The notes under the pieces: generated by a model
What the model saw: the letters and a program-made list of their open reading frames with translations, nothing else
The model's database searches: none
What the model was told of the DNA's origin: nothing
Position numbers and translations under genes: made by a program
Part shown: positions 31,749-43,160 of the stretch, piece after piece
Numbering within the stretch: position 1 is the stretch's first letter
How the letters are laid out: each line of letters starts with the position of its first letter
Assembly (NCBI GenBank): GCA_015345905.1
Contig: JADDTR010000004.1
Span: 620,001 to 684,000 of the forward strand
Length of the DNA stretch: 64,000 bases
Direction: 5' to 3'
Origin: Aotearoamyces nothofagi
Lineage: Eukaryota > Ascomycota > Leotiomycetes > Leotiales > Tympanidaceae

Positions 31749-32702
31749 ATGCACATCCTCATTACTGGAGCCGCCGGCTTCATCGGCCAACTCCTTGCAA
31801 AAGAGCTCTTGAATGACATTTCGCATACAGTAATCCTCACCGATGTAATCAGACCACCGGTTCCAGCCGGCGTCAAGTATCCCCAGAATGCAAAATCCAT
31901 CAAAGCAGACCTCGTCACAGCAGCCAACGATGTCGTTGACACGAATCTAAAAGCCGTCTTTGCCTTTCATGGAATCATGTCAGCCGGCTCCGAGGCGAAT
32001 TTTGATCTCGGCATGCGAGCCAACGTTGATGGCACTCGCAATTTACTGGATGCGTTGCGGAGAACTTGCTCTGGCGTCCGTGTCATATATTCATCGAGCG
32101 AAGCGGTGTATGGACTACCCTTACCGAGAGTCGTAGACGACTCCGTCATCCCAACGCCGCAATCCTCCTACGGAGCCGAAAAACTGATTGTCGAGATCCT
32201 AATCAACGACTACACCCGGCGAGGATTCATCGATGGCATCACCTTGCGATTCCCCACGATCTCGGTCAGACCCGGGGCGCCGACTGCTGCGGCATCGTCG
32301 TTCCTATCAGGCATGATCCGCGAGCCCCTCAACGGGAACGAGTGCGTGATCCCCATCGAGGACCGCCAATTCGAGTCCTGGATCTCCTCGCCCCGCGTGC
32401 TGGTGGCCAACCTCCTCCACGCCCTCACGATGGCCACCTCCAGCCTCCCTCCCCACATCCGCCAGATCAACCTGCCGGGGATCTGCGTCTCGATCCAGGA
32501 CATGATGGACGCGCTGGCCAAGGTGGGGGGCGAGGACAAGCTGAAGTTCCTGAAGGAGAGGCCGGATCCGGCGCTGATTGCGATCCTGGAGTCGTGGGCG
32601 ACGCGGTTCGATAACGAGCATGCGATTGGGCTGGGGTTTGGGAGGGACGAGTCGTTTGAGAGGGCGGTGCGGGATTACATGGAGACGCTGACGAGGAAGT
32701 AA
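31749..32702 (+). CDS. NAD-dependent epimerase/dehydratase, D-erythronate dehydrogenase-like
   Basis: A single exon encodes 317 residues. The N-terminus MHILITGAAGFIGQLL carries the GxxGxxG nucleotide-binding motif (Gly7, 10, 13). The active-site triad of the extended SDR group is visible: Ser115-117 in IYSSSEAVYG, and Tyr141/Lys145 in YGAEK. PTISVRPGAPTAAASSF and the C-terminal helix ending ETLTRK match the DenD-like branch, which oxidises D-erythronate in bacterial sugar-acid catabolism. Fungal members are usually annotated by similarity only, so the substrate is an inference. The ATG at 31749 is chosen because the dinucleotide motif starts four residues later. The stop is followed at once by a GAAA microsatellite. 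Confidence 0.88.
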   Translation: MHILITGAAGFIGQLLAKELLNDISHTVILTDVIRPPVPAGVKYPQNAKSIKADLVTAANDVVDTNLKAVFAFHGIMSAGSEANFDLGMRANVDGTRNLLDALRRTCSGVRVIYSSSEAVYGLPLPRVVDDSVIPTPQSSYGAEKLIVEILINDYTRRGFIDGITLRFPTISVRPGAPTAAASSFLSGMIREPLNGNECVIPIEDRQFESWISSPRVLVANLLHALTMATSSLPPHIRQINLPGICVSIQDMMDALAKVGGEDKLKFLKERPDPALIAILESWATRFDNEHAIGLGFGRDESFERAVRDYMETLTRK

Positions 32703-32720
32703 GAGAGGGTAGTGTAGCGT

Positions 32721-32721
<1 letters not shown>

Positions 32722-32759
<38 letters not shown>

Positions 32760-32760
32760 A
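32722..32760. repeat. (GAAA)n microsatellite
   Basis: About nine and a half uninterrupted GAAA units starting 20 bp after the DenD-like stop codon. Confidence 0.95.
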
Positions 32761-33420
32761 TTATCAGCATGGCTTGAACGTGGCGTATCTTGTCAAGCTT
32801 GCTGGGCTAGTCGGCGATTTCGTCCCCCTAACCAGGCCACTTTCTTGAATCCCGAGGGTTGATTTTTGCATATCGTAAGAACCCCACCACAGGGCCACCG
32901 CGGTCCGCTGGCGAATCCCTCGATGGCAGCAGGTGCTATACCACACGCAGACCGGTTCCCGAAAGAGTCATCCTCCCTACCTGCGCAGCCCGCAAGGCCA
33001 CGAGGTGCGTCCGCGCCCCGTTGATAGTTTGCGACGGGATGGTATGGTATGGGACGTGGGCGGGCAAGACGAGACGAGACGAGACCGCAAAAGCCGCCGG
33101 CTGCAATGGATTGCCGTACAGAGCCCTGTTCTGTTATCTCTGTCGCTGCGCTGCGCTGCTGTGCCGTACGGGATCGCCTGCTGGAAGGGCTCGGGCGCTC
33201 CTCACTTGCAGCTGCGCTGCGCTGTGCTGTGCTGTAGTCGGATGAATGAATGTAGTTCGCACACGAGTGAGCACTCAAGCAAAACAAAACCCAGCACGCG
33301 ATTGATCGATTGATTGATTGATTGATTGATCCACCCTTTTCTTTTTCTTTTTCTTTTTCTTTTCCTTCCCCTGCCGTTGATGCCAGATGCCAGCTTCTCT
33401 CTCTCTCGATTCCGTACTCT

Positions 33421-33458
33421 GGGACGGGACGGGACGGGACGGGACGGGACGGGACGGA
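33421..33458. repeat. (GGGAC)n microsatellite
   Basis: Seven GGGAC units and a partial eighth. Confidence 0.95.
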
Positions 33459-33472
33459 CTCTTCTCCCCCAC

Positions 33473-33702
33473 CATGTCGTCGTTCGGCTGAATCGGATCC
33501 CCTGACCTGCCTCGAGAGAGAGAGATTCGTAATACGGGCGCGCTCTACAGACCGAGGATGCCGCTCCTCTTCCAACGCCTGCTCTGTCCGCGCAGTACTA
33601 CTCGTTCCATGTCGCCGTCCGGCTGCTGGATCGGATCGGATCCCCTGACCTGCCTGCCTCGAGAGAGAGATTCGTATCACGAGCGCGCTCTACAGACCGA
33701 GG
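33473..33702. repeat. Diverged direct duplication of a ~90-bp unit
   Basis: Copies 33473-33558 and 33608-33702 share CATGTCG, CGGATCCCCTGACCTGCCT, CGAGAGAGAGATTCGTA and GCGCGCTCTACAGACCGAGGA. About 50 bp of unrelated DNA separates them. They differ by transitions and by small indels in the simple-sequence parts. Confidence 0.85.
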
Positions 33703-35297
33703 AGGACATTCAAGGAGACCCACTTGCCGAGACTTGGTATGCTCGGTTGGAGGTCTGGCGAGGTGACGCTTCGCGCTCTCTCCTCTTGCAAATGGATTGG
33801 TGATCTGAGGTGTCTGAACCCCTCTTCTAGATCCTCTCATAGAGAGATATAGCGAATGGTTCTAAAGAATCTCTTTCGTATAGCGAGTCCGACTTACTCT
33901 GTACTCCCCCTTCTCCATCACCAACTAAAGGATCGGTACAGTTCTACTCTTCTAAAGCAAGCCTGGATCTAAAAAAAATTTGACGTGAAGTTATATATCC
34001 AATCAATCTTCCAAACTGTAAATGACTGTCGGCCTTGGCGAAAAGTAAAATTGAATACAGTCTGAGATCGCTGTCTACAGCTTCTCTTTCTCTAGATTCG
34101 GCTGTTGTCTAAATGTCTGAGTGGTGGAAGATGATTCATCTATATAAAAGTCCTCGTTCTGAAAAAAAAAAGGACTTTCTTTTGGCTTTTAAAGGCTGGT
34201 AAAATTCAAGCTTTGGGGAGGGGGTTTGGAGAGATAGATAGATAGAAGGCTTTGTTTTAGGAATATATTTATGATAACCAGGTTGATTTAGAGAGCGGAA
34301 TAGTGTTGATGGACTATACTCATGTTGAGAGTGTTCAATGATACTTTGGATGATCAAGGACACAGCAGTTATAATAACCTGTAAACCATTTATCAATTGC
34401 TTCAAGCTGAGCAATTTGATATCTTTCCTCGACCGAGCACTTTACAGTTTTCCCCGTCTGTCGTTCAGTAGCTTCCTTAAGCCACCGTGCTCCGCTAAAT
34501 TAAAGTATATCAACTTCTTTAGCAGCAGCTCTCTGGGGCCATTTGGCACTCTCCACCAAGGCACGGAAACCGAGATTTTTTTTTTTTTTTTTTTTGGAGT
34601 GGTCCACTCCTTACAGACACGAGCCATGATTATTACTAGATTTTTTTTTTATATTCCATTCGTTGTAGTTCTATATCCTGATGGGGTTCTCTACACCGCA
34701 ACTTCAGCGATCCGTGACTTTTGCCGACACCCTATTATACAAAGCATTTGGAAGAAGAAGCAAACGTCTCTTGCGGCTCAGCAGAGACCTTCTCTGGGCA
34801 GCAAAGAGCCCGAGCCGATGGGCCTGAGCTGGGATAGATGAGTTATGTAGATAAGTAGAGAAACTGGCCTTGCTTATAGCACTTCGGGGGTATAAGATCT
34901 GCTGGGTACAGGCTTGGTGGAGGACTTTGCAGTGTTAGAGTAGAGCTCTATACCTGCGTCTACCCTCGAGGGAGCAGAAGCCCTCCGATGCCAGTGCTTG
35001 CTGAGCTCTCTGTCCCTACCCGAAAGTCAAATCTCTGGCTGTTTATGCCAAGCACGCAAAGAAAGAATGTATTGTGCAATCGCGTCTGAGCCCCTCGTAG
35101 AGCCTGATTACCAGATCTCTTGGGGTGTTTCTTCCTTCTCAGAGCTTTATCGACATATCTTCTACCTCCACTATTATACCTCTTCGTGGCAAAGTAAAGT
35201 ACAGATCAACGGTCCCTATTCACCTCCGAAGTAGAACGACTTTCGAATCGCCATATGATCTTCCAGGCTGGAGGTGCCGGTGGAGGCGCTGACTGCT

Positions 35298-36330
35298 TTA
35301 TCTCTGTAATTTGCAAGTAAGAGAGAGGAACTTGAAGATGGACCAGGAGCTCCTGCCTTGATTCAAATCTTTGCTTCTCTGGACTGAGAACGGACATCTT
35401 GCTTGGATGTATCGAACCCGGCGCAAAAGCTCCAGCTGCCGCTTGGTTTCCGCAGTCTGTAGTGGCAGACATTCTATCATTCGGGAAAGGATTCGATCAA
35501 ATGATGAGCGAGCATGTAGTGTATAGATCTCGAAGATAGAGGGATATATTCCTGCAAACGCCTAGTGATCAGATAAAGACCACCATTGCTTGCTATGATA
35601 ATGTTGCGAGGGGCAAGATCGGTATGACAGACGCTGAAGCTCTGAGGACCGAACATCATTCTCAAAGTTGCAATCTGAGCTCCTGGCTGAAATCATAAAA
35701 ATACATCTAATCGCTGGTTGAACCAGGTATCGGTTTCATAGATCGACTCAAATGATCTGTCTGGACCGCTATCGCTGAATATATCACCTTGGGGAACTCC
35801 TCGCGCCAATGGACCAGGAGACCACAGCTCTGGTAGAGGAAGGCGTGAGATATGAACAATTGCCCGACTTGTCTTGGAAGCGACTTCTTTCTCAGCAACT
35901 TCTTTCTCAGCAACTTCTCTCTCAGCAACTTCTCTCTCAGCAACATTGCGAGAGCCAACCTCCTCTCGAACCATTTCAAGAGTTGGACCGTCAATATACT
36001 CCATAACAAGATAACCTCTCTGGTGCAGTATAGCATCAGTAAAGAACTTTGAAACTCGAGGAACACGGAATATCTCTCAATCGGCACATGTCTAGACATA
36101 TTCCTACATAGCCTCCTCTGTTGCTGTAACACCTGTCCCATCTTTGACAGCAACCGTCTTGCTGAGTTGGACTATCCTAGTACCTGGAATCCTCGAATTG
36201 CTGCACGCTCGGATAATGTCTCCATTGCACATTGTCGATAGGTCAAGTTCGTTGTCTAGTAAGTTGGGTTGTCTTGTCCATCGTGATAGAAGTCGAAATG
36301 TACATGAGGATTTAGATCAAGGCAGGGAGG
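35298..36330 (-). pseudogene. APH-family (aminoglycoside/choline kinase-like) phosphotransferase pseudogene
   Basis: A protein-kinase-like APH frame can be followed on the minus strand. It starts with FRLLSRWTRQPNLLDNE near 36290 and continues with IVQLSKTVAVKDGTGVTA, EIFRVPRVSKFFTDAIL and GYLVMEYIDGPTLE. The catalytic loop is SVCHTDLAPRNIIIASNG near 35610, with the expected HxDxxxxN. The downstream IDW/AFAG block follows after a one-base frame change near 35560-35570. In-frame stops lie at 36104-36106, 36092-36094, 36077-36079 and 35693-35695, and the metal-binding IDW Trp codon reads TAG. The stops fit CAG/CGA/TGG changed to TAG/TGA, as repeat-induced point mutation or plain decay would give. 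A 15-bp in-frame repeat (35885-35945) inserts a VAEKE array between the hinge and the loop. No start codon is identifiable. Family members phosphorylate small molecules; no substrate is implied. Confidence 0.75.
35880..35945 (-). repeat. 15-bp in-frame repeat inside the APH pseudogene
   Basis: Four to five tandem GCAACTTCTTTCTCA units (plus-strand reading) encode VAEKE/VAERE on the minus strand. Confidence 0.9.
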
Positions 36331-36404
36331 AATACTGGTATAAAGTCTGGTATAAAGTACTGGTATAAAGTACTGGTATAAAGTACTGGTATAAAGTATA
36401 GTAG
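36331..36404. repeat. 13-bp minisatellite next to the APH pseudogene
   Basis: Five to six TACTGGTATAAAG units in tandem, lying in what would be the 5' region of the pseudogene. Confidence 0.92.
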
Positions 36405-37498
36405 AAAGTAGAAAAAACAATCGATACATCGGCTGCACCAATCATCACAGCCAGAATTAACCACCTGCGGTGAGCGTCAGCGGAATACAGTAGCCGGCGG
36501 GTGCTGTCGAGCCTCAGAACCCCATCAGGCATTCAGGTAGGGAAATCATCACTGAGCCGAGAAGCTTTATACAGGACTTAGCTGCTTACACCCTGGAAGT
36601 CGCAAGTGCACTATGATACGGCTCCTAGAAGTACCAAGAGGAAAGAAAGCGAGAGCCTGGACGGTCCGAAAAATAGATCCGCGGACTCCTCGATGCACCG
36701 AAAAGTTCGCAGACCGGTACCCTCGAAGTCGAAAACGGCTGCGGGCCTGCAGAGCGGGGCGTGTAGGCAGCCTGCGAGTCCCCAGAACGGTAATCGAGGG
36801 CGCCTGGAGCGGCAAGAAGTCGGCAGATTCGGGAGCTTGGGAGCCGCGAATACAGCCATCGATGACTCCGGGGAGCGGCAAGAAGTCGGCAGATTTGGTA
36901 GCCTCGATGCCGATATGACCAGACGCTGCAGAGGTGGGCAGCAAATGGGCGACTGGAAGGTTCTCAAAGGTAAGCAGGCATTCTCCGAGTCCTGCGACGC
37001 TCAGATGCCGGCCGGCTGGTAGTGCCAAAGGCGATATATCTCACTCTTCGCCAGAAACCCAGAGCGTCAACACCGTCCTATATCGATCGCGAGTTCAAAC
37101 AGAGCACCCGCTCTCGCCGAGCTCCAAGCGAGAGTGCCATTGCCAGCCCCTGGTTTGGAGAAACTCACTGGTCTGCACTGTTTATAAGATGTTGGACGAG
37201 GACCGCGTGATGGAACGTCTGTGGACGAATTTTTTTTTCCTGGCGAAGGTGATCTCATCTGGCTTGAAGGGAGAGAGACGAGGAGATCGGAGATGGCCAT
37301 GTGTGCTTGATTATGAAGCATAGATGTGATGATAACCTCTGCTACGGTGGAGATCTGCATGTATTTGGTTTGGGGTGCGAGATGGTTAGGATTGTAGGAG
37401 AGCGTTTTCTCTTGATGGACTATTTATCTGCTATATTATATCTGTGTCATCTCCATTATACATATATGCCAACATTCACCATGTGACTCTATACCGTA
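36405..37498. other. Unassigned stretch with a weak internal direct repeat
   Basis: Overlapping frames of 100-150 codons occur on both strands at 36567-37028 without any recognisable domain. The word GGAGCGGCAAGAAGTCGGCAG occurs at about 36810 and again at about 36877. No gene is called. Confidence 0.5.
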
Positions 37499-38200
37499 GG
37501 CCTATCACAACGCATTTTGCCTCGCCAGAAGAGTTCTTGGAATTCCCAACTTCCAGCTTGCAATTAGAGGTTGCTTATATGTATTGGAAGAGTAGGACGC
37601 CTCAGGTCTACAATCTACACTCCTTGCACTTGTGCTCAGGCGGACTGTCATTTGGTAACATGAGGTACGGGCTTGGCTGACAGAGCGTTGAGGCGATAGA
37701 GAAAGATAGACCCGACATTTGCAAGCAGTGGAGGCATTTACGCCATCAAGGAGAATACAGCAAGGGGACGAGGAGCTCTTCTCCAACTACATTTTCTAGT
37801 ACGACCAGGTAAGAAAGCTAGATAAGATAAGTGGAAGACTGCCATTCTGCTCAACATCAAGGGCCATCTCGAGGCTAAAGGAGAAGACTTCTCCTCATTC
37901 GCAGGCACCGCACCGGTACCCGTCGAGCCTGGAACACGGAGCCAGAGAGGCTCGTGGCGAGGCTCGGGGATCTGACGACAGCCCAAGTCGGCGCAGCTGC
38001 TTCTCAGGCCTCACTCAGGACAGGAAGGAATGCATCCTGTGCTGGTGTCCGCCGCAGAGACCGTTGCGACATTGGCGAGGGGAAGAGCTGGCGGTCCTTG
38101 ACCAACGCGGCACGATGTCGTGAGTGAGTTCACTTGGCCTGGAGCCCCTGGCGATAGCTTGCCTTCTCTCTTCGGCACCCCTGCAAGTCCCATCGCATTG
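37499..38200 (+). pseudogene. Unidentified gene relic
   Basis: A protein-like plus-strand frame runs FASPEEFLEFPTSSLQLE, then VYNLHSLHLCSGGLSFGNMR. After one in-frame TGA near 37678 it continues QSVEAIEKDRPDICKQWRHL and YSKGTRSSSPTTFSS, up to a GTAAGA donor-like site near 37808. A second open stretch beginning GHLEAKGEDFSSF follows after a possible intron but contains its own stop. The amino-acid texture on both sides of the stops is coherent, so this looks like a decayed host gene. I do not recognise the family and cannot find a start. Confidence 0.4.
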
Positions 38201-40205
38201 CTTCAGCAGAACTGCCGTCGCGTAAATAAGCCGCAGTTATCGATAGGGGGATGCGCCGTTTGAAGAAGCGAGAGGAGCTGGAGGAAGCGTTAGGGGATTT
38301 GTGGAGCGGCTGCGACGGAGTGCTGGGGGACAGATTGTTGCCAATGGAAGCTTCTTGGGTAGCTGAGACCGAGCTGGCTGCGAGCCTTTCGTTCGTGTGT
38401 TGCGCGGCGGCGTCTGCTGCTGTACGGTACGGTATTGTACAACAGTAATGCAGCCTCTGGAGAGAGATACTGCAGATGTCAGAAGTACATCGGATGCTAA
38501 CGCCCATCAGACGCACGTCGGAAGTACGGGTAATAAGTACAGTATGTGCATTATCTGTTTCTGCTGGGAAGGACTCCCTGGTCTGGGTCATGCATATGAT
38601 GTAAGGATTCGCTAGGTCGCTCCGACAAGGTAGCTAGAGATACAGTACAGTACCTAGACAGGAGTCGGGCGCAGGACAGCCGGACGGAACATCAAGATAA
38701 TACCTACGACGTATAGACTACCTCAGTAACAAATCGGATGGGATTTCAGGAGAACACGAAGCCGTTGACAGGCCATTTCATTGCGGTATTTGGCTGAGAT
38801 ATGCCCCGAAGAGGACATCGCTAACTGTAACTGCCAGTACCCCATCCCTGGCATATACTCGCTCTCTTATCTACTCCTTGGAGAACTGCAAAAGCCTCCT
38901 TTTCTGCATCGTGGCCTACTGCCGGTACCTCCAGAGCGCGTCTTGGCGCACCCGGCCAATCCCCTTTCCGCAGGCGATGCGGTCATTTGCACGCGAAATG
39001 AGGCAAGAGATCAGCGATAACGAAATTCTGGTGAAATGAAACGTGCATTGAGCCGGGGCTAAAAATAGGGAGAAGGGACAGACGGACAGCCCACAATAGG
39101 TACAGGACAGGACAGGACAGGACAGCATAGGATAGGATAGTAGCTTTGACGGGATGGGAAGTGTGGTATGGAGGGGATGGAAGGTGGTGAAACACAGCTC
39201 AGCTCGATCGACGGTTTGGGGCGGATTGCCGGAATATGGGTCTGTTACTGTATTGCAGGAGTCCTGGTGCTCGAGCAGCTCGCTCCCCTCCGCGGTACCT
39301 GTACATTACATGCTGTAGTATAGCAGCGACACGAGCTGACCAGGTAAAACCGCAGCTCTTGCAACACGCGTACCAGGAGGAGAAGACACAGTGGTAACAG
39401 CCTCCATTTCCTGCCACGCGCCTGGCAGAGATTGAGTTCTGGCTGATGCCCCATCGAGCCGAGCCAGGCAGTGAGTGCTGGGCACAATCCAGCCCAGATG
39501 GGCATCTGCAGGATTACGGACGGGAATTTACACGAATTTACAGAGTTCCCTACTCTACAGCACGGCAGAGACGCCAGAAGGGGGATCGGAGAGGGCCGTG
39601 GCGATGCTTATTGCTGCTAGGGGGCATCTAAGCGTTGCTGAGCGGCGGCGCGGCGGGACGCGCGAGAGAGGAAAAAGAAGGCCCGCAGAAGAAGATTTTT
39701 ACCTTTTCGTGAAACGGGCCCGCTGGGGGCGGAGCTGGTGGGAGGGGAGGGAGAAAGCGCCGCGGGACTCGCTGGGCCTGGCCCCCAACAGACTCTGCGA
39801 AGGAGACTAACTACTGTATTGTATGTACAGTGGGCGGAGCTCTACAGTGGACCGTACACGCTGGAAACACCACGGTGCAGTGCCGCACAGTGCAGTGCAG
39901 TGTAGTCCAGCGAACAGAACCGCAGATACAGCTACTCATCAGCTGTCGCAAGATGGCCGTCTTCCACCAGAAAGCATGCCTACGGGCGATGTGCCAGTCC
40001 CCCCCCTAGAAGCCGAATGCGGGTCGAGGGGCAGGGGCGTGCGCTACAGCACAGCAGAGATAAGAAGGCGAGGAGCGGGGATGACAGCGCGAAGAGGCAC
40101 CCGGCAGCCGCCCAGCAGTTATTACTGTATATCCGCACGCTGGAGACTGGCCTGTGAGGATGCTGTAGATGCTGTAGATGCTGCAGAAATAGCACTGGAA
40201 TGCCT

Positions 40206-40268
40206 GTCGGATACTGTGGTAACAACTGCGGTAACAACTGCGGCAACAACTGCGGCAACAGCTGCGGT
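40206..40268. repeat. 12-bp minisatellite
   Basis: Four to five AACAACTGCGGY units in tandem. Confidence 0.9.
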
Positions 40269-40469
40269 CCCTCAACAGCGCTTGGTGCTGTCGCTGTAGT
40301 TGCAGTGGTCCCTGTACTTGGTGCCGCAGTCCTGGCGGTCCTCCCTCGTCCTCCCTCGTCCTCACACGGCGACACCTCACGTGGGGAGGCGCAGAGAACG
40401 CAACGGCGCAACGGCACAACCCCGGCTAGAGCAGCTGCTTCCCAAGGTACCGCAGCCCAGCAGAGGCAC

Positions 40470-40541
40470 ACTACACTGCACTACACTACACTGCACTACA
40501 CTACACTGCACTACACTACACTGCACTACACTACACTACAC
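40470..40541. repeat. 15-bp minisatellite
   Basis: About five ACTACACTACACTGC units in tandem, some missing one five-base subunit. Confidence 0.92.
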
Positions 40542-40964
40542 CACGTTGGCTCTTTTAATCTTTTAATCTTTCAATCTTTAATCTTTCTTACTGTCATATT
40601 TAGCATCATCTTCCCTTCCATCCCCCCCTCCACGAGATGCCATGCCACCCCGGCAAAAAGTGGGTTTCTCCATGCCCAAAGCGCCGTCACGTCCGCGCAG
40701 CTCCAATCCCGACCGCCCAATGCGACCAGGGCGGCCATGGCCTCCCCGTTCTTTTACATTGGCTCTTTATTGTCTTCTGCCCCAATGTTACGCTTTTCCT
40801 TCCCTGATCGTCATGGCCGCCTGGGAGCGTTGCCAGGTATCCCTCCGACACCTCCTCCCTTCCTCCTGATAGATCCTCTTGCTATCACCTCGCACCGTTG
40901 CCCAGGAATGCGTGTGTAGTGTGTAGTGTGCAGTCATCACCAGAGGGATCCAGTCAGGACCATT

Positions 40965-43160
40965 ATGTTCCCTTCTCCGAAGCTGATGGCAAAGGGCTTC
41001 GTCGTGCGGACTCTGAGTTTCCCCTTGCCGGCGTCGATGAAGTCGCAGTACTCGCTGCTGGCACAGTCGGAGCAAGGCTCGCCGCGCTTTCCACGAGCCC
41101 ACCATGCCGTCCAGCGAGTTCGGAGCGTATATGCCTCGTCCAGGCTCCTCCGCTGGGCAGTCTTTCTATTCATCATCTCGATATTGGGTGTCGTTGGGCA
41201 CTTGTCTCGGCCTCTCCCGCCTCCTCCTCCAGAGCATCACTGGTTGACATACGCAAAGTAAGTGCCTGGCCCTGTATACATTCCTGTCCTCGAAGCGGGC
41301 CGGAGGCTAACGGCACATTGTTATAGCATCGATGGGTACTTTACAGGTCTGAAGAATCTCGTCCCATATTCCAAATATGTACCAGAATGGCCGAGCTTAA
41401 ATCCGTATCGACGTCCTCCGAGGCTGTCTCTTGTCAGCCCGTACCCGCCGCCGACGCCCTTCCCGACGAATCCCTACCCACAGTACAACTCTTCGGTGTA
41501 TCTCGAAGAGTATTATCCCGTACGTGAATGCTTCTTGGATGTCAATGAGACAATGGAAACACCGGACATCTTCCACTATGATGGTGTTGTGCAGCTGCAG
41601 GCAGAACCTGGAATAGGATCGCATAACTTGCTAGGTCTGCGTGATGACATTTGTTGGGAGAGGTGGGGCAGGCTTGGACCCTACGGGTTTGGTTATGAGG
41701 AGTCTGAAGGTGGCACAGGAATCGGAGTCAAGACTGAAAATGCCGGCAGTGAGGATGTTTGGAGGCAACTCGGTGGCCAGATCGACTATAGGGGCGTTGA
41801 CTGGGGATCGGCACAGAAGCACTGTTACGAAATAAACAAGCAACGCTTCCATAGCGACGACAGCGAGCCGGATGCTAGTGGTGAACCTCCTGCCAGAAAG
41901 ACTGTTGCCCGATCGGCAGTTGTTATCCGACTCTGGACTGGATTCAACTGGACTCCAAACGCAATAATCAACTTCCGCGCAATGATTAACGAGCTTTCGT
42001 TGAAATCTGGGGGAGAATATGATGTCCATTTCCTCCTTCATGTCAGAGGGAATGGAAAGGATGATGATATTCGTATTTGGATTTCGGAGGAGGCATATCA
42101 AGAGGTAATCGATGAATACATACCCGAAGAATTCCGTAACTTGGTCACACTGTGGTCTGAGAAGCAGGTGGAACTCACCTACTTGGGCGACTATGGCGCA
42201 TCATTTGACGCCCCTAATGGAAGTCCTCCCAAGGCCGTATATCGCGGCCAGCATCTACCATTTACGCTCTTTGCGAGCAAGCACCCCGAGTATGATTTCT
42301 TCTGGAACTGGGAGGTCGACATGCGGTATACTGGCCATTTCTACGAATTCTTCAACCGCCTGGGCGCTTGGTCAAAGGACCAGTCGAGAGATTGGCTCTG
42401 GGAGAGGAACGCAAAGTATTATATCCCCCATCTCCATGGAACATGGGAAAACTTTACAGAATTGGTCAAGGTCGAAAACCAAGGCAATGAAGAGGCCCCG
42501 ATTTTGGGCCCGGTCCATTACCCTGGTGATAACCTTATCAACTCTAGTATCCCACAAACATGCCCAGACTCTGTGCCTGCCGCACTCTGTGGTGTGGGTG
42601 AAGATGCAGACCTCATCACCCTGAATCCGATCTTCAACCCCAACGCGTCAAGATGGGTCTTCCACAGTGATGTTACGGGCTACAACACTTCACTACCTAT
42701 TCCGCCACGTCGCACAGCCCTCGTTGCGGCAGGGCGTTATTCTAGGCGCCTCTTGAACATCATGCACGAAGAATCATTTTCGTTGCATCACACCATGTTT
42801 GTCGAGATGTGGGGTACGTCTATTGCCCTTCAGTACGGTCTCAAAGCCGTATTTGCCCCCCACCCGGTCTACATCGACCGGGCGTGGCCAGCTGATGTTC
42901 TCGAGAGCACTTTCAACGGTGGCTTGTATGGCTCGAGTGGTGGAAACTCGTCAAGCGTCTTCGCACCGTGGAATGAGCATAATTTCTTCGGGACGAATTT
43001 CTACTACAATGCAGGGTTCGCGCACCAATTATGGAAACAGTGGTTGGGATACAAGGTTCCTGGACGTGGCGGTGAAGTGAAGGAGAGGAAAGGCACTGGG
43101 AGGATGTGCCTGAGAGGAATGTTACTCCACCCCATCAAAAACGAAGATGGCGAGCCGTGA
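40965..43160 (+). CDS. DUF3405 family type II membrane protein
   Basis: Two exons, 40965-41257 and 41327-43160, with a 69-bp intron, encode about 708 residues. A basic cytosolic N-terminus is followed by one transmembrane segment near residues 63-80 and a Pro-rich stem. This gives the type II topology of Golgi enzymes. The large luminal domain carries DUF3405 hallmarks: RSAVVIRLWTGFNWTPNAI, EYDVHFLLHVRG, YDFFWNWEVDMRYTGHFYEF, and near the end HHTMFVEMWGTSIALQYGLK with FAPHPVYIDR. The acidic residues in WNWEVDMRY recall a glycosyltransferase DxD-type site; that function is an inference, as the family is uncharacterised. Length is normal for the family. The ATG at 40965 was chosen because it gives the transmembrane anchor and is followed by an intact frame. 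Confidence 0.9.

Larger units (their letters stand above)
32761..35297. other. Gene-free stretch with microsatellites and decayed sequence
   Basis: No gene is supported. Contains a (TGAT)n tract (33303-33331), a (TTTTC)n tract (about 33337-33366), a (GGGAC)n tract, the tandem duplication at 33473-33702, and a T20 run at about 34576-34595. The 34-35.3 kb part is A+T-richer and has only short, interrupted frames. Confidence 0.6.
38201..40964. other. Gene-free GC-rich stretch with minisatellites
   Basis: No gene is supported. Two minisatellites lie at 40206-40268 and 40470-40541. TACAGTAC words occur near 38643-38653, 39815-39850 and 39890-39905. The last part is upstream of the DUF3405 gene. 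Confidence 0.55.

Noticed and set aside
35693-36153. Two separate small intact genes in the APH region
   Set aside because: The frames are consecutive kinase motifs of one family in the usual order, separated by stop codons, so one pseudogene is simpler.
40206-40541. Tandem arrays as a CRISPR-like array
   Set aside because: Units are contiguous 12- and 15-bp repeats without spacers, in a eukaryotic genome.
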